Source of the DNA: Arctopsyche grandis
Taxonomy: Eukaryota; Arthropoda; Insecta; Trichoptera; Hydropsychidae
Direction: 5' to 3'
Assembly (NCBI RefSeq): GCF_051622035.1
Contig: NC_135360.1
Span: 33,497,206-33,561,205 of the forward strand
DNA: 64,000 bases
Shown here piece after piece: positions 51,391 through 64,000 of the stretch. The position numbers were made by a program, and so were the translations under genes. How positions within the stretch are numbered: the first letter of the stretch is position 1; each line of letters opens with the position of its first letter. A model generated the notes under the pieces. That model was not told the origin of the DNA, did no database searches, and worked only from the letters and a program-made list of their open reading frames with translations.

Positions 51391-53185
51391 ATAAACAAGT
51401 CAATGAAAAATGTTATAGTTTAAACTAGCCAATTATTTTTAATTGGCAGTTTAATTTTTGTACTAAAACTTCATGTACATACATATATAAAATGAATGTC
51501 TATAAATAGGCGTCGACACTGATTTTTATTCGTTTTTTATTACTAAAAACCTACATATGTATTAAAAAAAATCAACTATCGACCTTGATCTGATCAATAT
51601 TGTATTTAAGAATGTTTTTGTTGTGAAATTAAAGTTTGAATCAAGTATATTCAGGATAATAATCTGATTATCTTTTATATGTATTTATTTTTACATACAT
51701 ACATACCAGGAAGGCCTAACAGGTAAACCCAAATATTGATGAAATAAAACTTTAAAAAAAGATATCTTAGTAGCCAACACCTATTTATTTAAGGGTCAGG
51801 TTGGGTTAGATTAAGTTAGGGTTAGCCCTATAAAAAACAAAAATCATAATAAACAGGTCGTTTTTGACTGATCCAAAGGTAGATCGCATGTCTTAACATG
51901 CGATACTAAAGTACTTAGTAGACCGCATACTAAAGTGGCACCGAATTTTAACTATATATAGTTTGCAAAAACGAACAAAAAAGTCTTTAAATAGTTTGCA
52001 AAAACGAACGACAAATGTTTGAGCATTGCTGATTTGTTCAAACGAGCAACGCACACGAAACGAAAGCTTAAATTATACTAATATATTCAATAGGAAAACA
52101 AGTTCGAATGTATGAGGAAGTCCAGATACAGTTCAAGGAAATGTTCTGAAAACATTGGTCAACTTTTTGAATATTAATTAATCGTGTGAGTGTGTTTAAC
52201 ACGCGTGCTGTATGAAAAAAACTGGCAAAACATTACAAGGATTGGCAAAAAAGTCGAAAATTAGATAGGACTGAATGAATATTTAAATTTGCGAAATTAA
52301 TCGACGAAAAAAATCATCGCGTGTGGTAAAAAGTGGTATTAATTGACATTGCTTTTGTCGTAAGAAGTTGATTTGATAAAAAAAACCTCACTGCAATGCC
52401 AATGTCAATTTCTGTCTGATTTTACACAACATACCAAATCATTTTTATGTAATAGGTTTAAGCAAAGCAAAAAATATATTATTTGATTTTTTTTTTTGGT
52501 TGAATTTTTGAAGTTGAGTTTAAATCGTAATAAACAGGAAGTGTAATAATATTAGAATCGTTTTGAAAAAATTGTAAAAATTTGACCGTGAGATTACTGA
52601 ATATGTAATCAGTGTGTGTAGGATTTCATCCCTTTTAAATTACGCATATATAATTTTAATAGTAAAAGAAATTTAATTCAATCTGATGAATGAATCATTT
52701 CTTGATATACAGATAAATGACGTAATATTTTTTTATATTTTTAAAATTATACATATTTCGTTGTCGGGTTAGTATTAATTTTGGTATTAATACTGATCGG
52801 TGATTAAAACGCTGATCAAATAAAAACGCGCAATTTGTGTGTTGAATGAATGATTTCATAAAATATTTGTTTATCGTTTCTGGTCTTTTAGTTATGTTTT
52901 TATTATTATTTTTTAATAAAAAAAATCAATACGCTTTAAGTTTCGGTAACATGATTTTTAATTAAAATCTATATATTTCGTTGAAATAAAATTCAATCAA
53001 GTTACACTTTTAATCTTGACAAGATTCGTTTCGGTTTTTACCCGTTGACTTTATTTTTAATTGCATACTAAATTATGTCTTATAATAACTCTATAATATT
53101 ATTACAATATAATTCAATGCAAGGTCTTTAATAATATTATTATATGTATAATAAAATAAAATGTATGTATAATAAAATATATTAT
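51391..53185. other. No recognised gene; orphan SINE tail remnant
   Basis: AT-rich sequence. At 51706-51732 is a short piece of the SINE tail on the minus strand (ACCAGGAAGGCCTAACAGGT on the plus strand). Nothing else recognised. Confidence 0.5.
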
Positions 53186-53515
53186 CAGGAAGCCTAACAG
53201 TTGAACCCCAATGCTCCTTTCTGGACATTTAGCTACAAATATGGATTTAGACTTATACATCATTTTTTTACATATTGTACACAAATCAAATTCAGATATT
53301 TGTGACATAGCGGGTAGAATGGTTTGTGCCAATTTAATGGAGGAACCGTTTCAACAATGAAATCAGATAAATTGGCAAACTCTTATAGAAAACGATCGAC
53401 TTAGAGTCACAAATATTCAAGTCTGACCAGCAGCATTGAAGATTAGCACGGGATCGAACCTGGAATCCTCTCGGTGCTAAACATAAACACAACCACCGAG
53501 CCATACTGCTGGCTC
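53186..53515 (-). mobile_element. tRNA-derived SINE S7
   Basis: Minus-strand copy with hairpin tail at the left (AGGAAGCCTAACAG, CCCCAATGCTCC), core AAACGATCGACTTAGAGTCA, B-box region GGATCGAACC and a head ending GAGCCAGCAGTATGGCTCGG when read on the minus strand. About 330 bp, shorter than S3 through loss in the spacer. Confidence 0.82.
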
Positions 53516-53781
53516 GAATAATATGTATTTTAATAAAATAAAAAAAAAACAAGTACTATGTATTGTAATAAAATAAATAAACATCATTTCCTGTTTTTGA
53601 CTATTCGGTTCTTTTGAGAGTATTATTTTTAAATAAAATCAACATCCCTGTTGGCAGCTAAATAATATCTTGCTTAGATATAAATATACTAGACTTACAT
53701 TCGACCTATAAACATGCATAGTACAAGCAAGTGTATCTCACACACTTCAATAAAATATATAATTGAGAAGATTATAAAAAT

Positions 53782-53992
53782 CAGTAGCGGGTAGGATGGT
53801 TTTTGACAATTTGATGAAGGAACCGTTTCAACTATGAAATCAGATAAATTGGCAAACTCTAATAGGAAACGATCGACATAGAGTCACAAATATTAAAGTC
53901 TGACAGCAGCATTGAAGATTAGCACGGCATCGAACCCGGAAGCCTCTCGGTTCTAAACATAAATACAACCACCGAGTCATACTTCTGACTAT
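53782..53992 (-). mobile_element. SINE S8 (tail missing)
   Basis: Minus-strand copy of the core and head only: AAACGATCGACATAGAGTCA, then GCATCGAACCCGGAAGCCTC and a decayed head (GAGTCATACTTCTGACT). It resembles S7 closely from the GGTAGGATGG region onward. Confidence 0.75.
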
Positions 53993-55282
53993 AGCTTATG
54001 TGTACATCTAATCTAAAACCGAGTTTTTCTTGTTCATTGATAGTTTTTGTTGAAAATCCAAATTCACATCAGTTCTTCAGGTTACTCCAGAATTATTAAG
54101 ACTTTTTGATTGGTTGTAAGTTTTTTTCCAAAGATCAATAAGTTTTACTTAATTAAACCAGCGATTTATATACAGAACTTTCACGACATAAAAAAATATA
54201 TAAAGATTGATATCTCTTCTCGGACCCCTCCGAAATCTTTGGACCACTGGTTAAAAACCTCTGTTGTTTAACGGTTCAATCCGGCTAAATTCGAATAAAC
54301 ACAAGTATTTAGCGCAAAATAATTTATAAATTACACGCATAATGAAATATTTAAATTTTTGGCATATTAATATTCAACTTTCGCGAACATTATTCAGGCT
54401 CTATTACCCACCGATTGAATCGTTCAAATCCGCCAAAATAAAATACCTAAAAGACGACCTCGAAAAGATTATCGCCAAAATCTGAATAAACGCACGGTAA
54501 CGCATTGTTTACACTATACAAACGATCGTTTTGATTTTAAAATATACAGTGTAAATTTTTAATAAATAAACACGCGTGAAAGTGAGACCGGTTTCGTACT
54601 AATAACTAACAACGCGTTTCTCTAATTATTTCCTAATGAAAAAAATCATGGAAAAAAATCGTATCATTCGAGATCAAGTGTACGTGCTTTTACCCACTAC
54701 AAAGAATACATTAGTTAATCAAATTAGGGCTTAGTCTTTTTTTTATTTTTATTTATCTAACACACATACGTATGTTGCAAGACTGAAAATAATAAATTCT
54801 ATCCGGTATTTGTCTCCTCGCCCGATTCGAGATCGAGTTTATTGTGTTTGAAGATTAAGCAGTGGATTAGGAAGAAACACATTTGCAGTATGTTTGTATG
54901 TAGGTTGAGCTAATCCATGGTTAGCCTCGATCCATTACGCGACGAAGGCTGTTCGCTAATTCCGAAAACAATTAAACCACCTTTATATTGTATTAAATGG
55001 GGTCTTATGTGGTTGAGACATCCCATCATTTTGAATGCACGTTAATTAATCGGCTAAAATTATTCAATCAAATTCAGTTCGATTCAATGCGGTACATATT
55101 ATATTGCGTTTCATTACTATAAATTGACATTGTAATTTTTCGATACGTAATTATGTTCATTTTATTTGTTTTTTTTAATCATACATACATATAATGATCA
55201 AAAGCAAATAATTACATTTATAATTAACAGATAAAGGCAAATTATATCATATATTTAATGGTCGCAATATGTATTATATATG
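53993..55282. other. No recognised gene
   Basis: AT-rich sequence, with a TTAATTAATCGG-type stretch near 55043; no coding signal. Confidence 0.5.
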
Positions 55283-55687
55283 GGTCTACGTGACGAGACA
55301 GAATGTTAAATTACAGAAAACACAAATATCGGAAGGCAAAAATCGAAAATCGAAAGATCTTAAGTCGAAAGATCAAAAAAAAATGGTGCATAGTAAACGG
55401 AACATACTCACGTATATACTCACTTAATTTGCGCGAGCAGGATACAACAGGAATAAGAGGAACATGCTTTTCCTCCCGTATTCTGCGCGTGCACATTAAT
55501 ACGGGAGGAAAAGCCTGTTCCTCTGGTTCCTGTTGTATCCTGCTTGCGCAAATTAAGTGAGTATGTACCGTTTACCATGCACCATTTTTTTTTTGATCTT
55601 TCGACTTAAGATCTTTTGATTTTCGATCTTTGCCTTCCGATATTTGCGTTTTCTGTAATTTTACATTCTGTCTCGTCACGGAGACCG
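55283..55687. mobile_element. 405-bp foldback element with 10-bp flanking repeats
   Basis: The left arm starts GGTCTACGTGACGAGACAG and includes CGGAAGGCAAAAATCGAAAA. The right arm is its complement to CTGTCTCGTCACGGAGACC. The arms are about 180 bp each, with a small middle bounded by CGTATT...AATACGGGAGG. ATTATATATG flanks it on both sides (55273-55282 and 55688-55697), a likely target duplication. There is no coding capacity. Confidence 0.8.
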
Positions 55688-55711
55688 ATTATATATGTAT
55701 ATATGTATGTA

Positions 55712-56135
55712 TTAGTCAGCACTATGACTCGGTGGTTGCGTTTAAGTTTAGCACCGAGAGGCTACCGGGTTCGATCCCGTGCTAATCTTCAATGCTGTTG
55801 GTCAGATTTGAATATTTGTGACTCTAAGTCGATCGTTTCCTATTAGAGTTTGCTAATTTATCTGATTTCATTGTTGAAACGGTTCCTCCATTAAATTGGC
55901 ACAAACCATTCTACCAGCTATGTCACAAATATCTGAATTTGATTTGTGTACAATATGTAAAAATTTATGATTAATTAATTGTTAATGCCGTGTTCTTCAT
56001 AATCTCGAAATACAGCGATTTATATAATAAAAATGCTGCAATGTTTTTAATTAATTGTCTAGGAAGGCGCATTGAGGATAAGGCCTTTTCTGGTATATAT
56101 TGTAAAATATCATTGTAAAATAAAATAAAAATAAC
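55712..56135 (+). mobile_element. tRNA-derived SINE S9, full length
   Basis: Head GTCAGCACTATGACTCGGTG with B box GGTTCGATCCC, core GTGACTCTAAGTCGATCGTT then AGAGTTTGCTAATTTATCTG, and a hairpin tail AGGAAGGC, GCATTGAGG, AGGCCTTTTCTGG. It lies 25 bp right of the foldback element. Confidence 0.83.
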
Positions 56136-58498
56136 ATAGTATGCATATTATGTTGTCAAATATTAAGTCTTAGCTTAATGTTCTTATTCAGGATTCATAA
56201 TAGAACTATTTTTAATTTTATTTTACGCATTTAAAAACTTCATTCTAAGGATGACTTGAATATGACTGGCAAATGGGTCCATAAAACAAACAAAAAAATG
56301 CGGTATATTTGGTTTATAATCTATAGTTTTGTCTAAGATTAAAACTTTAATCAAACTGAAGATTTAAAACCAATCAAAAATTTTAATAGAATAGCAAAGT
56401 AAGTAGGTACTCAAAATTTGAGCGAATTATCTCATCAGATTTATAATCATATTTGGTACATACATACGTACATATATTAAATTATAAATGTGCATAATTT
56501 TATCACATTATCAGTAATATTTCAATGCCATCAAAACGTCAGAGTGGTTTTAAAAAAAAAATATATAATACAAATACAATAAATAAAGTGCTTTTGAGGA
56601 AGAGCTATGCGTAGTGATGTTTCTTAATTAACAATATTAAATTTTCTATAGTACATATAATTGACATTCTGATTTCCTACACAATTCCATTGACGGCACG
56701 CGTTTTCTCAATTAATAACATGTTTTTTTTTTTTATTATGTTTGCGTTAAATGTGTTCAGCTGCAATGGTTGCGTGAAAAGAGTCATTTTTCACATAATC
56801 AGATATGAAAGTTATTGTTTTATTCATACTCACACCGAAAAAACAACGCTAGCAATTAAATTTGTTTCCGATTGATATATTAGCACTTTATGTGAGGGTA
56901 TTGTTATTAGATTAATGGCTATAATTATCTAAATATAACGAGGGAAAAGATTTTCTACATAATTGATTCACACTGCCCATCAATTTTTATATAACATGTA
57001 CTTTTTTACATACGTCTAAAAATTACATGCTATTTCATATATAAAATACGTATAATTTGTGGATATGTGTGTATAACGTTTTATAAAATTGATTTCGCTT
57101 ATAAAAATAAATAAATGATTGCAAACAAAAAATTTCTATAGTATAGAAAGTGATCGTAAAATTTGACATTTAGCTTAAAAACTTATTATAAAGACTTTAC
57201 GCTTATATTTGCATGCGATTTTATTTCAACTTCATGTGACCATTTTATAATATATGTCAATAATAATAATACGAGTTGCCACATTTTCTCGTTTTCCTTC
57301 GGTCACGTATCAAGCATTGCTTAAGATTTTCCGCAATTTTCCCAACGAAGCCATTATAATCGATACAATTTGAATAACAATATAAACAACTTGCTAGTAC
57401 TTTGAACACAATACAATCGCAACACTGTTTTCCATATTATTACATACATATTACATTACAATATCAGAAAAAAATAAAATAAATAAGAACAAAGTAGTAT
57501 TTACCTATGTATTATATTTACATACTTTGTATAACATTTTAAAACAAGAAAGAAAGAACTTTCTTAGTCTAATTTTGAATTCCATACAATACAGACAATC
57601 CCTAATTTTATTTTGACAATTTTTTTAAATATTATTTATGTTATTAAATAAACAAGAATTGCTTCAGTATAAAATGAACATAAATTATATGAAAGATTAA
57701 AAAAAATCATCGCAAATTTGCAATATGAAAATGATATCTACGTAATATGAGTGGGTCTTCAAATGCTTCCATTTAGCATTTTCAAATCAGGTTTGAAAGC
57801 AATTTACATACGAATATCGATCTCCAATAAATTAAAACGCATTTTAAATGCAATACCTAACACATTTTAATCATAATCTTGCATAATCAATGCGTACTAG
57901 CGTCTCAAAACGTCATCGTTAATTTGCAATAAGAAAGTGATACATTCAGCATATATCGATTTCAAATAAAATATTTATTCTTATTCACTATCCAAATCCA
58001 ATGACGTAAGAAAGTAAATATACAACATCACCTTAATTAAATAAACACATATTAATATAAATAAATACTCGAATAATCCTTTCAAATAGAGACCGACCCC
58101 GAACTTTACATCATAATCTTTCCGCCTTCCGTCTTCAATTCAATTGTTAAGTCATAAATTATTATTTACAACATTGCGCAACGTGAAATGTAGCCTCTAA
58201 TTAAATAAATGAATTGAATTGCAGATCACTTCAGTTAATTAAATGAAAATTTTCACCGTATTAAATTGCAAAATGAACATTTAACGAGTCAATGAAAGCT
58301 CTAATCAATCGCATTTATTACATATGTATGTAATGAATATTATTAAAATTTAAAATTGACTTTAGATCGTCAACTTTAAAGAGGTTTTGGTAATATAATA
58401 TATATGAAACGTTTTATAAACATTTGTAAAAAAAATCTAAATAGGTTTTTCAACCTTTTTTCTATTATACATAAAAATAAGGTACATAATTCTATAAT
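56136..58498. other. No recognised gene; short LINE-J 3' UTR piece
   Basis: AT-rich sequence. At 58360-58470 a diverged piece of the LINE-J 3' UTR (GATCGTCAACTTTAAAGAGG) can be recognised. Nothing else seen. Confidence 0.45.
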
Positions 58499-58740
58499 AA
58501 CCAGCAGAATATACTAGTGGTTAACATATGATGCTTTAAACAAAGTGAAATCCCACTGGTTTCTTCTAACTCCAGATTTGTGACTCCGGGTCGATCGCTT
58601 CCTATTAGAGTTTGCCAATTTGTCTGATTTTCATTGAAACGGTTCCAACAAATTGGCAACCTTATCAATTTTCTCGCAAATATCGAGTAAACACAGATTA
58701 CCTAAACACAATCTGCTTTAGGTCATCGACTTGATAAAAA
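58499..58740 (+). mobile_element. SINE S10 inserted in a LINE-J 3' end
   Basis: Decayed head (AACCAGCAGAATATACTAGT), core GTGACTCCGGGTCGATCGCT then AGAGTTTGCCAATTTGTCTG, without hairpin tail. It is followed at 58690-58735 by CACAGATTACCTAAACACAA, the LINE-J end, while LINE-J 3' UTR sequence also lies before it. Confidence 0.65.
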
Positions 58741-59744
58741 AAATATGTGACCCAAGAAAAAAAAAATCGAACTAGGGCTCGGAAAAGAGGCAAAATTAGC
58801 TTTCATTTTTTAGCTCAACTTAAGGCTACTTTATCTTTTCAGCTAAAAATATCTAAAAGATCACTTTGGAAATTGCTACATATGCACATAAATTTATATA
58901 AAGAACGACCACTCGTATTTGAGATAAATTTTATTTATCGTGGCCAATAAACAACACCAAAACGAGTTAGCTAAAAAATGCACGTAACGTAGCTTTTACG
59001 AGTACATACATACTATATATAATGTAATAACGACGTAAAAACCGGACTTCCGTCGAACGTCCGCTTTGTATTATATTATATTATATTATAATAAAGCATA
59101 CGAAACGATCTCCTTATCGAGATGTACGTGCATACATTCATTTAGCATAAATAATACACGGCGATCAATCTAAATCGTATTAATTATAAATCAACGTGAA
59201 TGGCTTTCGTCCGATTTTTATTATATTATAATTATTATTAACGATCACTTTTCACTTCCCGATCTCAAAACGAGTGTCGCATTCGTTTCCGTCAATTACA
59301 AATACATATATTATATTAATAATCATAACGGGTGCACTTTTTGGAACTTATGTAAATTTTAAAAAAGAAAACGTCTACTGGCCAAGGTAATCTGCATACT
59401 CTTAACGTGCAAGTGAACAAGTAAATGATAGTGAGACATTTTAATATATATATTCATATGTATAATTTCGCATGTATGTGTTTATTTTCGCTTTGATGAG
59501 CGCGAAAATTCACATTAACCTAAAAATTCATATTGATCGAATGTTTGCAATTATTTTTAATCAATTATATTCCGCCTTTTTATAAATATTCAAAATGAAA
59601 TGTATGTTTCTGTGAAAAATATGTATTTTGACTACATAACTTTACATAAAAATATTATAAAGTAAAGATTTTCCGTTATAAAAATTTAAAGCAGTTTTCA
59701 ATTAAAAACCACCAAATTTCGTAAAATATCTCAAGATACATTAA
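58741..59744. other. No recognised gene
   Basis: A 67-codon plus-strand frame at 58747-58950, rich in Lys/Arg at its start, follows the LINE remnant and has no recognisable motif. A TATAT/TTATA run lies near 59070. Otherwise AT-rich. Confidence 0.45.
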
Positions 59745-60178
59745 CCTTTGAACGACGGAGCGTTGAGATCGAACGAGTGTCCTGAAACGGGGTCGAGTAA
59801 GACCCCAGTATTTTTAATCAAAATACAGCTTTTCTCAATACAAATGGCTTCAATGTATATCTTATTAATCATTTTATACATCAACATAAAAAAGTTTTAG
59901 TCCTATAGCATGTTTTTGACTATTTTTGTATCAAAAAATAACGACAACCATCGACATGCAAACGCACATATGTACATAAGTAAGGCCAACAGGCGACTGC
60001 ATGACTCGATAGCCACGCGCCAAAGGCGACGAAAGCAATAGCTCACGAAAATATAAATTTATTGTATTTCATTCTAGGAATACAAGAAATATAGGGTGTA
60101 TAGCTTTGAAAACCACATAGTTATTATGAAAAATGTAAAAATTGGGGTACTTGCATACCCCACTTTGGTGAGGGAAGG
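59745..60178 (+). mobile_element. TTAA-flanked MITE, family 1, copy E (intact ends)
   Basis: 434 bp with perfect TTAA on both sides (59741-59744 and 60179-60182). It starts CCTTTGAACGACGGAGCG and ends CTTTGGTGAGGGAAGG, so the termini are CCTT...AAGG. Internally deleted relative to copy A. This copy gives the clearest case for the piggyBac-type target and termini. Confidence 0.85.
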
Positions 60179-60204
60179 TTAAAGACTATTTATTTTATTT
60201 ATAT

Positions 60205-60270
60205 ATTTATACCAGAAAGGCCTAACATGTAAACCCAATGCGTCTTCCTGGCCAATTACAATAAAAGAGT
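60205..60270 (-). mobile_element. Orphan SINE tail
   Basis: Minus-strand hairpin tail (ACCAGAAAGGCCTAACATGT and CGTCTTCCTGGCC on the plus strand). No body attached; a block of CATA-rich sequence follows to about 60370. Confidence 0.7.
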
Positions 60271-63200
60271 AATAATCATTTAATAAATGAGAAAAAAACA
60301 CATGTTCATACATACAAACACATATGAACATACACACATACATATATACACATATGTATATACATATAAAAACATAAACACACAGATGTACATTTTTATC
60401 CATGCAGTGAATGCACATTATATACTAAATAATAAAATTACAAAATGAAAACAACATAAATAATATTAAAAAAAATAAGTTAAATATGCAGCTAGGAGCC
60501 ATTCAGAATTACAAAATTAAAATAATATAAAATTATTCCGAATTTTCCACCTTAATGATAAGACATTTCTGTTGAAATCTTTATTTATAATAATTATATA
60601 AAAAATGTGAAATTAAATCAATTTGGAATTTTTAATGTAAAGACTGAAATAATTTTATCGATACGAAAAAAAATACAACGAATTTCGAATCAAATCCCAT
60701 ACAAAGTACGTTTAATCCGCCTTTTTTTCTAAAATTATAGGTTTAGTCTTAAATTATCATATTGTATAACATTTCTGCATGCTGCTGTATAAAATGAAAT
60801 CAATTTAGATTTTTTTCAATAAAATCAAATTATTCCGATCCTAAAAATAAGTTGTGCAACTACATATGTAATTTTGATCGAATTTTCACTCACATTTTAT
60901 AAGATCTTCGCTAAATTTTAAATCGAATAATAATTAACATATATTACTACATAATTTTGAACGAAATCAAATTAGGCCACATAAAACTAAATGATAAACA
61001 TACATAATTAAGCCTAAAATGACAATTAATAAATCATTAAGTCATTCGCAACGATAATTAACGGCGGATTCGTGCGTATTAGTATGGCTAATAAAATCCG
61101 AATTGCCATTCGAATTTTAATGTCGTTCATAAATTCGGATTATTAGTGTATATGTCCATTTTTTAGAAAGTGAATTAGAACAAGATTTGTGTTGGTTTTT
61201 TTTTTTTTTTTCACTTTTTCATTCGAATTCAACACATAGAAAGGCAGTTCGATCTACATTATTATCAATCAGTAAACTTTAAGTGAATGCTCTCCAAAAA
61301 TGATATAACACTTACTGAAACTAGTTTAAGATACTTATTTAAGGTGGAAAAAAGCATGAGGAAGTGATCGACATTTTGCAACTAAATCAATTCCCAACTT
61401 CTACCATATTATTTCTTATACGCATGCATTTATATAAAAAGCGAGTAATACAGAGCGGCCGTCTTTCACTATTCGAAAATTTATTTACCGACATATTTGT
61501 ATTGATTTGTTGTTATTATTTCCCCTTAGAGAGAGAGGCCTATGTGGATTTCTTCGGCGATAAATCACACTTGAAATGTATTTCGAAATTGAAGATATAT
61601 TTATTTTTTAGCCGGTGCATTTTTGCTTTCGTAACTTTCACTGACCGTGAATACGTTGCGCAACATTTGAGTCATCGTTGCAAATTATATTGTACACTAC
61701 AAATTGAAAATTTGTATCGTATAGTTCCAGAACACGGTCTCCGTTTACGACACCCACATTTCGATTATCCGTGTCGTAGTCAAGTCTGTGGAATTTACGA
61801 CGATGCATAAAGGTCTCTGTGCCAACCGATAAAACGTATTCAATCAACATTTAATAGTATTTATTGCACGTACATGCATTTGAAATTAACTAAAACATAT
61901 TATTAAAATGATATTTAATACGAATTTAAAGAAATATCATCTAAAATATGCGTATGGGAGACAACATCAAGAATTTTGCTGATGAAAGCTGCATACATAA
62001 TGTAATTAATTAAATATTTAGATGGGTCGATGGGTCGATGGGATAATTTAAATACATCGGTTTTAAAACAGAATTTAATACAACATAAAATATATGCATT
62101 TGAGTCACTCTACATTGTATGACGTGAATAGTGTGTAATTTGAGCGAATTTTCATATGCGTAACGACTAATTACATTTTTGTTATGAACTTTTTCAATTA
62201 AATCGCACTATATTAATCATAACATATTTTAAACGCAATTTTTTATCTAAACCAATTAAAATATTGTGTAATATATACCTTCGAAAGTCTTAAACTTCCA
62301 CGAAAGTTTGCGTAGTAAAAAAATTGCTTCGAATAAATCCTTTTCGAATTTAAAGCTATCAAATATACAAATTTAAATGAAAAGAAACCAATTTGAAAGT
62401 TAATTAATACACAATTTAGCATACAAATTAATTAAAATATTGCGTAATAGTAGTCATCGAATGTTTACAAAACCAAATCGAAATCGAGCGTGAAGTAGTC
62501 AAATTTAAATAAATATTGATCTAGAAATCATCAAAATAAATAAATGAGCAAAACGTGACTGTAGAGTATATACATATGTACATATATTACATAATATTAA
62601 TTTTAAATATTACATAAAATATGCGTACAATAGATGCAAACCACCAACGAAAGTACTGTGCATAATATGCAATTAGTGTCCAATTAACCCTTGAGTACAC
62701 ACATTTCGTATTCAAATTTCCAGCAATTAACACACGGCTACCACTTTGAATATGATTGAATCGTATTCTAGACACGATAGTCAATACAGATAAATCAACA
62801 TAATGAATAAAACATGCGTGCAAGACACTCTAAACATCATCGGAAGCTCGCAATATGAAAGTGCTACGTAATACGTACGCTACGTATGTAGTATGCTCTC
62901 ATACATCGTTATGGTAATAATGCGAACGCACAATTAAGTAGAGAGTTGAGTGCATGTAATTAAACTGTGTCAAATGTATAATATACAATACTGAAAGGGA
63001 AGATGAATCATTATAAATACTTCATTGTCTGTTCTCATATTATTATAATGAAGAAAAAAATTCGGCAAGTTCACAAACGGTCACGTTCAATGACTCTACA
63101 AACATATTTGTATACAGATCCGTATATAATATGATAACTTTCGAAACGTGCAAATCAATATAACGCTTTGGTGAATCATAGTGATTGATGATCGACAGGT

Positions 63201-63425
63201 GAGACCGTAGTGTACCGAAATTTTATCTCTGCAAAAAATTGCTCATTGAAAGTTGTTCGCTCCATTAAGTAGTGGTTTAGAACTTTTTTTGGTTCTTGCG
63301 CGTCTTGGGAGATCAATTCTGCAAATTTTTCTCATCTCTGCAGTTGGATTTAAGTTAAAAATAAAAATCTTGAGACATTGCGGAGTGTCTTTTGTACCCT
63401 CGATGGTGCTTCTGTTCACTACTAA
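60271..63425. other. No recognised gene apart from one weak ORF
   Basis: AT-rich sequence, with a CATA/CACATA-rich block at 60300-60375 and a short TCGATGGG repeat near 62026-62041. The 148-codon frame at 61364-61810 is listed separately. Nothing else recognised. Confidence 0.45.
61364..61810 (+). CDS. Uncharacterised ORF, 148 codons
   Basis: The frame is long for this AT content. Its second half (FAFVTFTDREYVAQHLSHRC) faintly recalls the RNP1 region of an RNA-recognition motif, and splice-acceptor-like TTTTAG sites fall inside it (near 61529 and 61611). The rest of an RRM is not visible. It may be an exon fragment or chance; a 70-codon antisense frame overlaps its end. No function is assigned. 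Confidence 0.2.
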   Translation: MIDILQLNQFPTSTILFLIRMHLYKKRVIQSGRLSLFENLFTDIFVLICCYYFPLEREAYVDFFGDKSHLKCISKLKIYLFFSRCIFAFVTFTDREYVAQHLSHRCKLYCTLQIENLYRIVPEHGLRLRHPHFDYPCRSQVCGIYDDA

Positions 63426-63429
63426 TTAA

Positions 63430-64000
63430 CCTTTGAAGTTTCCCGAGTTTGAACGAACCGGTGTCGAGTAAGACCCCAGTAGTTTTTAATCAAAATACAG
63501 CTTTTCTCAATACAAATGGGTTCAATATATATCTTATTAATCATTTTATACATCAACATAAAAAAGTTTTAATCCTATAGCATGTTTTTGACTATTTTTG
63601 TATTAAAAAATAACGACAAGCATCAGCACGCAAACGCTCATAGGTAAAGCCAATAGGCGACTGCATGACTCAATAGCCACGCGCCAAAAGCGACGAAAAC
63701 AATAGCTTACGAAAATATAGCTGTCTCTTTCTCTCGCATTGATTCATTGATCAACAAGAATATGCAAGCGAACAGTCAAAAACATGACTTTTCGCTACCG
63801 CCTTTAAATCATACTTTGGAACGTAGAAGAGTATAAATGTATTTTTTTACCCCTTTTCTAAATCATACAAAATCTGTTAAAATAAATTTCTTGTAGTTCA
63901 TTCTAGAAATACAAGAAATATAGAGTGTATAGCTTTAAAAACCACATAGTTATTACGTAAAACGTAAAAATGGGGCACTTGCATACCCCACTTTGGTGAG
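63430..64000 (+). mobile_element. TTAA-flanked MITE, family 1, copy F (runs to the window end)
   Basis: TTAA at 63426-63429, then CCTTTGAAGTTTCCCGAG and the shared GTCGAGTAAGACCCCAG. It continues to CATACCCCACTTTGGTGAG at 64000, about 6 bases short of the family end, so its right TTAA should lie just outside the window. Confidence 0.8.

Noticed and set aside
60300..60375. CACATA/CATACA-rich block as a CRISPR-like array
   Set aside because: Simple-sequence drift with no constant repeat and spacer structure.

Overview
The window is AT-rich eukaryotic DNA with short GT-AG introns, tRNA-derived SINEs, non-LTR retrotransposon tails, TTAA-flanked MITEs and long (TA)n tracts. With two insect-style animal haem peroxidase genes this points to an insect nuclear genome; Lepidoptera is plausible but the sequence does not settle the order. 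No bacterial, viral, CRISPR or plasmid feature was seen.

Genes. Two intact peroxidase genes lie in tandem on the minus strand. Splicing by hand gives a 685-residue protein in 11 coding exons (14916-18627, 'peroxidase B') and a 626-residue protein in 12 exons (2481-9357, 'peroxidase A'). They share almost every intron position and phase, so they are paralogues. B keeps the family motifs. A has diverged in several of them but every junction keeps frame. In both, the two acidic residues that form haem ester bonds in myeloperoxidase are replaced.

Layout. 1-2480: AT-rich flank and a decayed Tc1-like element whose transposase appears to contain an intron. 2481-9357: peroxidase A; its introns hold MITEs, a SINE tail and microsatellites. 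9358-14915: spacer with a decayed RTE-type LINE split by a decayed hAT element. 14916-18627: peroxidase B. 18628-64000: about 45 kb without a recognisable host gene. It holds at least ten SINE copies, four sets of LINE 3' ends, two families of TTAA-flanked MITEs, an 805-bp tandem duplication, two large foldback elements and long TA repeats. Two weak uncharacterised ORFs are listed with low confidence.

The most interesting pattern is in the retroelements. LINE and SINE 3' ends across the window carry a hairpin whose stem differs completely between families while the loop (GC-A/T-TTGG...CCTGTAA-like) stays the same. One SINE copy carries the tail of a different LINE from the other copies, although its core is the same. 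This suggests a loop-recognised 3' signal shared by several elements.
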